Shown here piece by piece: positions 45,660-54,013 of a DNA stretch of 64,000 nt (its first letter is position 1; each line of letters starts with the position of its first letter). Both the position numbers and the translations under genes were made by a program. The notes beneath the pieces were generated by a model. It was not told where the DNA came from. It ran no database searches and saw nothing but the letters and a program-made list of their open reading frames with translations. Where the stretch lies: NCBI GenBank assembly GCA_017626095.1, contig JAGAJL010000010.1, positions 1 through 64,000 of the forward strand, written 5' to 3'. The DNA is from Lachnospiraceae bacterium. Its GTDB lineage: Bacteria > Bacillota > Clostridia > Lachnospirales > Lachnospiraceae.

Positions 45660-46230
45660 TGGATTTTTTGGAAACGGATGGGAGATTTTTGGCTGTTTCC
45701 ATCAGTTTATCGATTTTTTCCGTTTCTTGGTGTTTTTTATAGATTTGAGCCAGAAGGAGATAGGTGGCTTTGATATCCGTATTGCTTTCAATGCAGCGTT
45801 CTAACAAAATGCGCGCATTGCTTTCATATCCCGCATCATAGTAAGCGTGGGCTAACTTATTCATGGTGCGTGCATAAAGAGTGTAGTTTTCGTCGTATTC
45901 CATTAAGATATTAAGATTGGGCGCACCATATTCCAATTTTAAATCCGTATTGGTATAACCGGTCAGGTTGACGATTTTTCTTTCGGAAAGATGTTCCAGA
46001 ATACTTATGCAGTCGCTTACGTCGGGATCCTCGGATAAAAGGCTTTTGGGAATATATTCCAGAGGCACTTTGATGTAGGAAAGGTTATCTAAAGATTTTT
46101 TCCTGACAAGGTTTGCTTCTCGCTCCTTTTCCCAAAAATCCGCATATGCTTTTGTATCGATCCGATCGTGTTTTTTTAGCTCGTAAGTCAGCCAGATGAC
46201 GAACACGATGGTTGCCAAAAAAGGGAACAT
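45622..46230 (-). CDS. Membrane-anchored TPR protein
   Basis: A 202-residue protein. One N-terminal helix (3-18) is followed by a charged domain, and then by helical repeats (about 125-200), including LAHAYYDAGYESNARILLERC and LLLAQIYKKHQETEKI, typical of tetratricopeptides. It probably binds a partner at the membrane. It is divergent from the small membrane protein at 46267. Confidence 0.7.
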   Translation of the reverse strand: MFPFLATIVFVIWLTYELKKHDRIDTKAYADFWEKEREANLVRKKSLDNLSYIKVPLEYIPKSLLSEDPDVSDCISILEHLSERKIVNLTGYTNTDLKLEYGAPNLNILMEYDENYTLYARTMNKLAHAYYDAGYESNARILLERCIESNTDIKATYLLLAQIYKKHQETEKIDKLMETAKNLPSVSKKSIIHALEEYVRTD

Positions 46231-46266
46231 CGTTTATAATATCCTTTCGTAAGAAGAGGTGATTTT

Positions 46267-46368
46267 ATGTTTAATAAAAAAGGAAAACAGATTATTTCTG
46301 TCATCATTATCGTAATCCTGATTCTTGCCATGGTACTGCCTTTGGTATTGTCTGTTGCAGGAATCTGA
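46267..46368 (+). CDS. 33-residue small membrane protein
   Basis: An ATG with GAGGTGA 7 bases upstream starts MFNKKGKQ, then a single hydrophobic helix (about 9-29) and a short end. This Lys-rich start and helix fit the small membrane proteins common in Clostridia (DUF4044-like). It is only 36 bases from the TPR start and divergent from it. Function is unknown. Confidence 0.65.
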   Translation: MFNKKGKQIISVIIIVILILAMVLPLVLSVAGI

Positions 46369-46429
46369 TTGACAGCAGTATTCGTAGTTGTGTAATAACT
46401 CAAAGCTATTATAACACATGGAGTAGATT

Positions 46430-48031
46430 ATGAAAAAATTTTTAAATATTATTTGTTTAACGGCAGCTTTTACACTGCTTTTTCTGCATACAGATTTTTC
46501 CGTGTCCGCAAAAGCATTGGATGAAGATGTCATTGAAAGCGGTATCTACATCGGTGATGTGGATGTTTCCGGGCTGACAGCTTCAGAGGCGATGCAGAAA
46601 GTGACCGAATATATGGATACAATCGGTGAAAAGAAATTGACACTGAATGCCATGAATAATAATACAGTTGTGATATCCATGAATGATCTTGAGATTAACT
46701 GGATCAACACAGAGATTGTTCAGGATGCTGTAAAGATTGCAAAAGATGGTAATCTTGTTGCCAGATATAAGGTGAAAAAGGATTTAGAGCATGAGAATTT
46801 GGTTATACCTATGGAATATGAGGTAGAAAAAGATGCTGCATTAAAGATAATTTCTGATAAATGCAAAAAATATAACGTTTCGGCTGAGGATGCGACACTG
46901 ACAAGGGAAGATGGGGAATTCGTCATAGTCCCGGGGCAGGTGGGCGTTGTGATTGATGAAGAGGCTTCCGCAGATGCCATCGTTTCTTTTGTATCAGACG
47001 GCTGGGATGGTCAGGATGCTTCCATAGATTTGGTTGTGGAAACCGATGAGCCCCGTGGTTTGGAAGAAGACCTTGCAAAGGTAAAGGATCTTTTGGGAAG
47101 CTTTACTACAGATTATTCTACCTCCGGTTCCAACCGGTCCGGAAATGTGGCAAACGGATGCAGCCTGATTAATGGTTCTCTGCTTTATCCGGGAGATACT
47201 TTTTCCGTATATGAGGCGGTTAGTCCGTTTACTGCTGACAACGGATATTATATGGCGGGTTCTTATTTAAACGGTTTGGTCGTTGAATCTCTGGGTGGCG
47301 GTATCTGTCAGGTATCGACGACATTGTATAATGCGGTATTGCGTGCAGAGCTTACGGTAAAAGATCGTTATAATCATTCTATGATTGTAACTTATGTTGA
47401 TCCCTCTGCCGATGCAGCGATTTCCGGCACCACCAAGGATTTAAAATTTGTAAACAGTACGGATTATCCGATTTATATTGAAGGATATACCAAAGATAAA
47501 AAGATTACATTTAATATATATGGTGTGGAAACACGTCCCAAAAATCGCAAAGTGACTTATGAAAGTGAAGTATTATCAAAGACTGTACCGCAAGGTGAAA
47601 AGGTTGTTGCGGACAGCGGTCATGGTGTCGGATATATCAGTGTGCAGAGTGCACATGTCGGATATAAAGCCAGATTGTGGAAGGTTGTAACGGTTGATGG
47701 CAAAGAGGAAAGCCGTGAAATCGTAAATGAGAGTTCTTATGCTGCGGTTCCCAGAACGGCGGCAGTCGGAACGGCAACGGCAGATCCCAATCTTTCCGCA
47801 GCTATCAATGCGGCGATTGCATCGCAGAGTATTGATGCGTGTCGGGCAGTAATAGCAGGCGGTGCGGCAGCGGCTGCGCCCACACCGGATGCCAATGCTA
47901 TAGCGGCACAACAGGCGGCTCAACAGGCAGCGGAAGCGGCGGCGGCTCTTGAGGCTCAGCAGGCGGCAGAGGCAGCGGCGGCACAGGCAGCAGCAGATGC
48001 GGCAGCGGCTGCCCAGCAGGCAGCCCAGTAA
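46430..48031 (+). CDS. VanW-family exported protein
   Basis: A 533-residue secreted protein. A signal peptide (about 1-27, ending VSAKA) precedes two YoaR-like repeats (VDVSGLTASEAMQKV and a second at about 120-210). The VanW core (about 225-360) follows with CSLINGSLLYPGD, GGGICQVSTTLYNA and NHSM. A short beta-rich segment (about 375-440) and an Ala/Gln-rich tail (about 485-533) end it. VanW proteins act at the cell envelope. Confidence 0.9.
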   Translation: MKKFLNIICLTAAFTLLFLHTDFSVSAKALDEDVIESGIYIGDVDVSGLTASEAMQKVTEYMDTIGEKKLTLNAMNNNTVVISMNDLEINWINTEIVQDAVKIAKDGNLVARYKVKKDLEHENLVIPMEYEVEKDAALKIISDKCKKYNVSAEDATLTREDGEFVIVPGQVGVVIDEEASADAIVSFVSDGWDGQDASIDLVVETDEPRGLEEDLAKVKDLLGSFTTDYSTSGSNRSGNVANGCSLINGSLLYPGDTFSVYEAVSPFTADNGYYMAGSYLNGLVVESLGGGICQVSTTLYNAVLRAELTVKDRYNHSMIVTYVDPSADAAISGTTKDLKFVNSTDYPIYIEGYTKDKKITFNIYGVETRPKNRKVTYESEVLSKTVPQGEKVVADSGHGVGYISVQSAHVGYKARLWKVVTVDGKEESREIVNESSYAAVPRTAAVGTATADPNLSAAINAAIASQSIDACRAVIAGGAAAAAPTPDANAIAAQQAAQQAAEAAAALEAQQAAEAAAAQAAADAAAAAQQAAQ

Positions 48032-48157
48032 GCAGTTGCTGGAGAACTGGTGCGGTTGCAATTTTAAAATTGAAAATTAAATCAATAATGAGTAATAGCA
48101 AACAATAATAATCAGATGTATTTAGGACAAATGAAAACGTCTGTCAGGGAATAAAAT

Positions 48158-49141
48158 ATGGAAATCGGCAAAGTACCTGAGAACGTTTTAAAACGTTCCA
48201 TTCTAAAGCAAATTAAAACAAAACGCCCCGAAGTTTTGGTTGGTGCCGATGTTGGAGAGGATTGTGCCATCATCGGGCTGCAACCGGATGAGGTTATGGT
48301 TTTATCCACAGATCCGATTACCGGAACCACAAAAGAAATGGGAAGATGGGCCGTTATGATTTCAGCCAATGACATTGCTTCAAGCGGAGCAGAGGTTGTT
48401 GGTGTATTGGTGTGCGCATTACTTCCGCCACGTATTCGGGAAATAAAAATCCGGGAGCTTATGCAGGAAATCGAAGCTTGCTGTCAGGAATTAAATATAC
48501 AGGTTGTCGGCGGACATACCGAAGTGACGGACGCGGTTAACCGCCCGGTTTTATCCGTTACAGGGATTGGAAAAGTCAAAAAAGACCGGATGCTTCCGAC
48601 CAAAGGCGCAAAGCCCGGACAGGATATCGTAATTACCAAGTGGGCGGCACTTGAAGGAACCGCAATACTGGTGAAAGAAAAAGAAGAAGAACTGTTACAA
48701 AAATTTCCCGCGTTTTTAATTGAGGAAGCGAAGGGCTACAGTCAGTATCTTTCTATTATAAAAGAGGCTGCAATCGCCGGAAAGTCCAATGTGAGCGCAA
48801 TGCATGATATCACAGAGGGCGGTGTATTTGGAGCACTTTGGGAGATGGCAGAAAGCGCAGGCGTTGGACTGACCATTGATTTGAAAAAAATACCGATTAA
48901 ACAGGCTACAGTTGAAATATGTAATTATTTTGATGTAAATCCATATGAAATGATGTCGTCCGGGAGCTTGATGTTAGCCGCGGATAACGGTTACGACCTG
49001 GTAAGAGTACTGGAGGAAGCCGGTATTCATGCAGCCGTAATCGGAAAAGTGACAGAAGGCAACGACAGAGTTGTCACAAATGGAGAGGAAACCAGATTTT
49101 TGGAGCCCCCCAAGACGGATCAATTATATAAGGCGTTGTAA
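48158..49141 (+). CDS. AIR synthase-like (HypE/ThiL-related) protein
   Basis: A 327-residue ATP-binding protein of the PurM superfamily. It has VGADVGEDCAII near the N-terminus, STDPITGT (the ATP/metal loop), VGGHTEVTDAVN, and a MHDITEGG motif at about 210. It is close to HypE in layout but lacks the C-terminal Cys of HypE and there are no hydrogenase genes nearby. The substrate is unknown. Confidence 0.85.
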   Translation: MEIGKVPENVLKRSILKQIKTKRPEVLVGADVGEDCAIIGLQPDEVMVLSTDPITGTTKEMGRWAVMISANDIASSGAEVVGVLVCALLPPRIREIKIRELMQEIEACCQELNIQVVGGHTEVTDAVNRPVLSVTGIGKVKKDRMLPTKGAKPGQDIVITKWAALEGTAILVKEKEEELLQKFPAFLIEEAKGYSQYLSIIKEAAIAGKSNVSAMHDITEGGVFGALWEMAESAGVGLTIDLKKIPIKQATVEICNYFDVNPYEMMSSGSLMLAADNGYDLVRVLEEAGIHAAVIGKVTEGNDRVVTNGEETRFLEPPKTDQLYKAL

Positions 49142-49290
49142 ATGTCAGAGAAGTAATGGAATATCATGATACCGGGATTAAAAGTGTATAACAATCTGTC
49201 GGTATCGTGATATCAAAATACGTTTTGATCTTAATATATATGGAAATAAGTATGCCAATGATGGAAAGACAATTAGGAAAGGAATCGATT

Positions 49291-49773
49291 ATGAGAGAAA
49301 AAATCTTAAGCATTATTGAAAAAAACAGCAGAGTTGATATAAAGGAACTGGCTATCATTTTAGGAGTTCCGGAAATTGATGTTGCAAATGAATTAAAAGC
49401 CATGGAAGAAGAAGGCGTTATCTGTGGTTATCATACGCTAATCGACTGGGAGAAGACCAGTATTGAAAAGGTATCCGCATTGATCGAAGTACGTGTAACA
49501 CCTCAGAGAGGACAGGGATTTGATACCATTGCTGAGCGCATTTACAAATATCCGGAAGTTAATTCGGTTTATCTGATTTCCGGAGGATATGATTTACTTG
49601 TTTCTCTGGAAGGCAAGAGTTTAAAGGAAGTATCATCCTTTGTTTCCAATAAGCTTTCTACTCTGGATTCGGTTTTAAGTACCGCAACACATTTCATTTT
49701 AAAGAAATATAAAGACCACGGAACCATTATGACAAAGAAATATGAAGACGAAAGAATGAAGGTGACACCATGA
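49291..49773 (+). CDS. Lrp/AsnC-family regulator
   Basis: A 160-residue regulator. The start at 49291 has AGGAAAGGA upstream. An earlier start at 49207 would add 28 residues without a motif. Residues 1-55 form a winged helix (DIKELAIILGVPEIDVANELKAMEEEGVI); residues 65-150 form the RAM ligand-binding domain. It is coupled by ATGA to the aminotransferase gene and is a likely amino-acid-responsive regulator of it. Confidence 0.9.
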   Translation: MREKILSIIEKNSRVDIKELAIILGVPEIDVANELKAMEEEGVICGYHTLIDWEKTSIEKVSALIEVRVTPQRGQGFDTIAERIYKYPEVNSVYLISGGYDLLVSLEGKSLKEVSSFVSNKLSTLDSVLSTATHFILKKYKDHGTIMTKKYEDERMKVTP

Positions 49774-50948
49774 GAGATCCATTATCAAAACAGATTCGAG
49801 GAATTAAACCTTCAGGAATTCGCAAATTTTTTGATGTCGTAAATGAAATGCCCGATGCTATTTCACTTGGTGTAGGTGAGCCGGATTTTGACACTCCCTG
49901 GCATATTCGTGATGAGGGTATTTATTCTCTGGAAAAAGGACGTACATTTTACACATCCAATTCCGGTCTGAAGGAATTGAAGATTGAAATATGCAACTAT
50001 TTAAAACGCAGTCAGAATTTAGATTATGACTACAACAAACATGTAATTGTAACCGTTGGTGGTTCGGAAGCGATTGACGTTGCGCTTCGTGCCATGCTCG
50101 ATCCGGGCGATGAGGTACTAATTCCCCAGCCCTGTTATGTATCGTATGATCCCTGTACCATTCTGGCAGGAGGAGTTCCGGTTCCGATTAACCTGAAACA
50201 TGAAAATGAATTTCGTCTGACACCACAGGAATTAAAGGCTGCCATTACGCCCAAGACAAAGGTATTGATTATGCCTTTCCCCAACAATCCGACCGGTGCC
50301 ATTATGGAAAAAAAGGATTTAGAAGCAATTGCAGATATCATTATCGAAAACGATTTATATGTCATTTCCGATGAAATCTATGCAGAGCTTACATACAAAG
50401 AAAAACATGTTTCCATCGCAACATTAGAAGGCTTAAAGGAAAGAACCATTTTAATTAACGGATTTTCCAAAGCGTATGCAATGACCGGATGGAGACTGGG
50501 TTATGCAGTCGGACCGTCGGAAATCATTGAACAGATGACGAAAATTCATCAGTTTGCGATTATGTGTGCCCCTACGACCAGTCAGTATGCTGCAGTGGAA
50601 GCTTTGCGAAATGGGGATGATGACGTAGCAGAAATGCGCGAAGCATACAATCAGCGACGTCGATATCTGATGCATGCATTTCGTGAGATGGGATTAGAAT
50701 GCTTTGAACCTTATGGAGCATTTTATGTATTTCCCTGTATCAAAGAATTTGGCATGACCAGCGAAGAATTCGCAACCAAATTTTTGGAAGAGCAAAAGGT
50801 TGCTGTAGTACCCGGCACCGCATTTGGTGACTGTGGGGAAGGATTCTTACGTATCTCTTATGCATATTCTTTAGAAAACTTAAAGATTGCAATCGGAAGA
50901 TTAAATGAATTTGTAACAAAACTTCGTAAAGAGAAAGAGCAGGCATAA
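49770..50948 (+). CDS. Class I aminotransferase
   Basis: A 392-residue PLP enzyme of the aspartate aminotransferase fold. It has GVGEPDFDTPW, NNPTGAI, the PLP-Lys motif NGFSKAYAMTGWRLGY (Lys at about 235), and a C-terminal R in FLRISYAYS. It overlaps the Lrp gene by 4 bases. The substrate specificity cannot be read from sequence. Confidence 0.92.
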   Translation: MRDPLSKQIRGIKPSGIRKFFDVVNEMPDAISLGVGEPDFDTPWHIRDEGIYSLEKGRTFYTSNSGLKELKIEICNYLKRSQNLDYDYNKHVIVTVGGSEAIDVALRAMLDPGDEVLIPQPCYVSYDPCTILAGGVPVPINLKHENEFRLTPQELKAAITPKTKVLIMPFPNNPTGAIMEKKDLEAIADIIIENDLYVISDEIYAELTYKEKHVSIATLEGLKERTILINGFSKAYAMTGWRLGYAVGPSEIIEQMTKIHQFAIMCAPTTSQYAAVEALRNGDDDVAEMREAYNQRRRYLMHAFREMGLECFEPYGAFYVFPCIKEFGMTSEEFATKFLEEQKVAVVPGTAFGDCGEGFLRISYAYSLENLKIAIGRLNEFVTKLRKEKEQA

Positions 50949-50949
50949 T

Positions 50950-51447
50950 ATGAATATCGTATTGCATCAGCCTGAAATCCCGGCCAATACCGGAAACATC
51001 GGCAGAACTTGTGTTGCAACCGGTACAAGTCTGCATCTGATTGAGCCTTTGGGATTTTCGTTGAGTGAAAAAGCTTTAAAAAGAGCGGGAATGGATTATT
51101 GGAAAGATCTGGATGTTCATACCTATATGAATTTTGAGACTTTTTTAAAAGAGAACCCCGGAGCTAAAATCTGGATGGCAACAACCAAGGCCAAGCATGT
51201 CTATTCCGATGTTACTTTCGAACCGAATGATTTTATTATGTTTGGAAAAGAAAGTGCCGGAATACCGGAGGAAATTCTGGTAGAACACGAAGAAACCTGT
51301 ATACGAATTCCCATGGAGCCCGCAATCCGGTCACTGAATTTATCCAATTCGGTTGCCATCGTTTTGTATGAAGCTTTGCGCCAGCAGAATTTTGAATCCA
51401 TGCAGTTAGAAGGAGAACTCCATCGACTGAATTGGAAGGCAACGTAA
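50950..51447 (+). CDS. trmL: tRNA (cytidine/uridine 2'-O) methyltransferase TrmL
   Basis: A 165-residue SPOUT methyltransferase modifying the tRNA wobble base 34. It has NIVLHQPEIPANTGNIGR at the N-terminus, FGKESAGIPEEIL, and IRIPMEPAIRSLNLSNSVAIVLYEA forming the knot. It lies 1 base after the aminotransferase stop. Confidence 0.93.
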   Translation: MNIVLHQPEIPANTGNIGRTCVATGTSLHLIEPLGFSLSEKALKRAGMDYWKDLDVHTYMNFETFLKENPGAKIWMATTKAKHVYSDVTFEPNDFIMFGKESAGIPEEILVEHEETCIRIPMEPAIRSLNLSNSVAIVLYEALRQQNFESMQLEGELHRLNWKAT

Positions 51448-51465
51448 TAATGTTATTAATTGCAA

Positions 51466-51727
51466 TTTTGGGGACATAGTAGGTCGTCCAAGCAGAAAAT
51501 GATATATCTTTGCCGCCTCGTACTTCGGTTTCTAGCCTTTCTAAGCGGCACGCTCACAAAGTATTTATTAAATGCCCGGTTTCAAAACTCAGACTTCGTC
51601 TTCAGACAGTTGAAACCGGGCATTCCTTTTTGTTCGCCATGCCGCTAAGAAAGTCACAAAACCTCGTAAAAGCCGGCGGGCAAAGATATATCATTTTCTG
51701 TTTGGACGACTTGCCATGTCCCCAAAG
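51466..51727. repeat. Palindromic repeat family, copy C
   Basis: About 262 bases. The outer arms (51466-51514, 51680-51727) pair over 48 bases with four interior differences, of which three are G-U compatible. Part of the outer arm (GGGGACATAGTAGGTCGTCC) is unique to this copy. The inner arms and core stem match copies A and B. It lies between trmL and the convergent kinase gene. Confidence 0.9.
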
Positions 51728-51743
51728 TATCGAAAACTTTATT

Positions 51744-53171
51744 TTATTCGTCTTCTTCGTCTATGTCAGAGGGGGCCAGAGAAAAGATGAATTCAGTTCC
51801 AACTCCTTCGGTGCTGACAACATTGATGTTCTCGCCGTGGGAGTGAATAATTTCTTTGGTAATGGAAAGTCCCAGACCGGTTCCTTTTTTATCTTTACCG
51901 CGTGACAGATCTGTTTTATAAAAGCGGTCAAAAATGAGATTTAGGCTTTCTTTCGGAATGCCGATGCCGGTATCTTTTACGGATACAAAAAGTTTCTTGT
52001 GCTTTAATTTTGTTTCAATGGTAATGGTGGAATTGGAATGCGAAAATTTTATCGCATTGTCCAAAAGGTTATATAACACCTGCTGTATTTTATCAACATC
52101 AGCATGTACATACATTTCCTCTCCAGTCAGAATGAGATTAATGGAAATCTGTTTTTTCCGACAGGTTCCCTCAAACGTATCTACGGTTTTGTGAATGACC
52201 TGATTGATATTGAAATCGGAAAGTTCCAAAATCATTCCCTTCGTATTCAGATTGTTTAATGTTAAGAGAGAATTTGTGAGCTTTGTCAGTCGTTCGGTTT
52301 CATTCAGTACGATTTTCAAATATTTTTCATGTAATTCCTGCGGGATGGTTCCGTCAATCATTGCCTCCAGATAGCCCCGGATAGAAGTTAGCGGGGAGCG
52401 GAAGTCATGAGAGACATTGGCAACGAATTTTTTTTGGTTGTCTTCGGAACGGGCAATTTCACTTGCCATGTAATTGAGTGAGCCGGCCAGATATCCCAAC
52501 TCATCATTGCTGTCTACGGAAAATTCATGATGCATGTTTCCGGCGGCATATTGTTCTGTTGCATAAATGATTTTCTTTAATGGAATATAGAAAACTTCCG
52601 TAAAGAAGATCAAAATAATCAAAGACAGAAACAGTAAGACCACCAATGTGATATATGTGATACTCAGATAATTATCACTGCGGCTTCTTAGAGTATCCAT
52701 CGGCTGAAGAATAATGACGTAGCCTTTGATTTTGTAATTGGAAGTAATCGGGGTAAAAACCGTTAGCATTTCCTCATCGTATTGATTGAAGAAATTTCCC
52801 TGCACATAATAAGAGGATGCAGTAACGGAAGGGTCAAAATCTTGAATCATCTGTGGATCTGATAAATTTGGGAGATTTAGGGAATTGACAACCACGGTAC
52901 CGGATGGATTAACAATCCAGATGTCCGCATCCAGATAAACAGACAAGGCATGAAGCTGGGAATAGGCATTTTCCACGGTAATCTGATTGTTGTACAGGTC
53001 ACTGGCATAGGTTTTGGAAATGGTGGATGCCTCCCGGTAATACTGCTCTGCCGTTCTCTTGGTTTCATGATCCAGTGTCAGGGCAGAAGAAACGGTCGCA
53101 ACGGCAATAAAGCCGAAGCAACCGAAAATAATATACGCTAAAAGAAACTTTAAAAAGAGTGTTTTTCTCAT
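51744..53171 (-). CDS. HAMP-type sensor histidine kinase
   Basis: A 475-residue kinase. Helices at about 7-28 and 165-188 bracket an extracytoplasmic sensor domain. HAMP follows at about 190-240. HisKA has VSHDFRSPLTSIRGYLE (His at about 255). The ATPase domain has NLLDNAIKF (N box), DTGIGIP (G1) and GTGLGLSI (G2). It overlaps the response regulator gene by 4 bases. The signal is unknown. Confidence 0.93.
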   Translation of the reverse strand: MRKTLFLKFLLAYIIFGCFGFIAVATVSSALTLDHETKRTAEQYYREASTISKTYASDLYNNQITVENAYSQLHALSVYLDADIWIVNPSGTVVVNSLNLPNLSDPQMIQDFDPSVTASSYYVQGNFFNQYDEEMLTVFTPITSNYKIKGYVIILQPMDTLRSRSDNYLSITYITLVVLLFLSLIILIFFTEVFYIPLKKIIYATEQYAAGNMHHEFSVDSNDELGYLAGSLNYMASEIARSEDNQKKFVANVSHDFRSPLTSIRGYLEAMIDGTIPQELHEKYLKIVLNETERLTKLTNSLLTLNNLNTKGMILELSDFNINQVIHKTVDTFEGTCRKKQISINLILTGEEMYVHADVDKIQQVLYNLLDNAIKFSHSNSTITIETKLKHKKLFVSVKDTGIGIPKESLNLIFDRFYKTDLSRGKDKKGTGLGLSITKEIIHSHGENINVVSTEGVGTEFIFSLAPSDIDEEDE

Positions 53172-53887
53172 AAAAGTACCTCAAATTTGTAACCGATTCC
53201 CCATACGGTGGATAATCTCCAAGCCCCGTGATCCCGGATTTTTTCACGCAATCTTTTGATGTGAACATCCACGGTTCTGGTATCACCGATGTATTCATAT
53301 CCCCAGATCTGATCTAAGAGCTGCTCTCTGGTAAATACCTGATTGGGTGAAGAAGCAAGAAAATACAATAATTCCAGCTCCTTAGGAGGCATTTCCAGAC
53401 TTTTGCCTTTATAAATAACCGAATAATTGGTAAGATTAATGGTCAGATCCGGATATTCCACTTTTTTGATCTTCACACCGGGAGCTGCCGGTTCTTCTAC
53501 AGCGGGCGCAGAGGTGTTTTTAAAGCGTCGCAGTACTGCTTTGACTCTGGCAACCAGCTCCTTGGAATCGAAGGGTTTTTCCATATAGTCATCCGCGCCT
53601 AACTCCAGCCCCAGAACTTTGTCAAAAATCTCACCTTTTGCAGAAAGCATGATAATCGGGACAGTGGAAGTCATACGAACTTCACGGCACACCTGGTAAC
53701 CATCCATGCCCGGGAGCATCAAATCCAGAATAATCAGATTTGGATCAAAGCTTTTGACTGCATCCAGAGCCGATTCCCCATCATAAACAATTTGTGTTTC
53801 AAAACATTCTTTGGTCAGATACAAAGAAATTAATTCTGCAATATTTTCATCATCATCTACAATTAATATTTTTTGTTTGTTAGCCAT
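53168..53887 (-). CDS. OmpR-family response regulator
   Basis: A 239-residue regulator. The receiver has DDDE at 11-14 and phospho-acceptor Asp 55 in IILDLMLPGMDG, and Lys near 105 in EKPFDSKE. A Pro/Ala linker (about 125-145) leads to a winged-helix domain (about 148-239) ending in TVWGIGYKFE. It is the first gene of the two-component operon. Confidence 0.95.
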   Translation of the reverse strand: MANKQKILIVDDDENIAELISLYLTKECFETQIVYDGESALDAVKSFDPNLIILDLMLPGMDGYQVCREVRMTSTVPIIMLSAKGEIFDKVLGLELGADDYMEKPFDSKELVARVKAVLRRFKNTSAPAVEEPAAPGVKIKKVEYPDLTINLTNYSVIYKGKSLEMPPKELELLYFLASSPNQVFTREQLLDQIWGYEYIGDTRTVDVHIKRLREKIRDHGAWRLSTVWGIGYKFEVLL

Positions 53888-54013
53888 TGCTTACCTCCAT
53901 ATAAAAACATATCCTTGAAGCTATCCTTGTTTGATGTATGTGACAAAGAAATTATCTGATTGCTCAAAAGTAAATAAAATACAATGTGAATATGAAAACT
54001 GCTAAACATTAAG

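Noticed and set aside
47576-48061. A Cys/Arg-rich minus-strand frame of 161 codons
   Set aside because: It is the complement of the GC-rich Ala/Gln tail of the VanW gene; the composition is an artefact.
26969-51727. Treating the palindromic repeats as a CRISPR array or as simple terminators
   Set aside because: They are tens of kilobases apart with no spacers, and at 220-260 bases with inner arms and core they are far larger than terminators.
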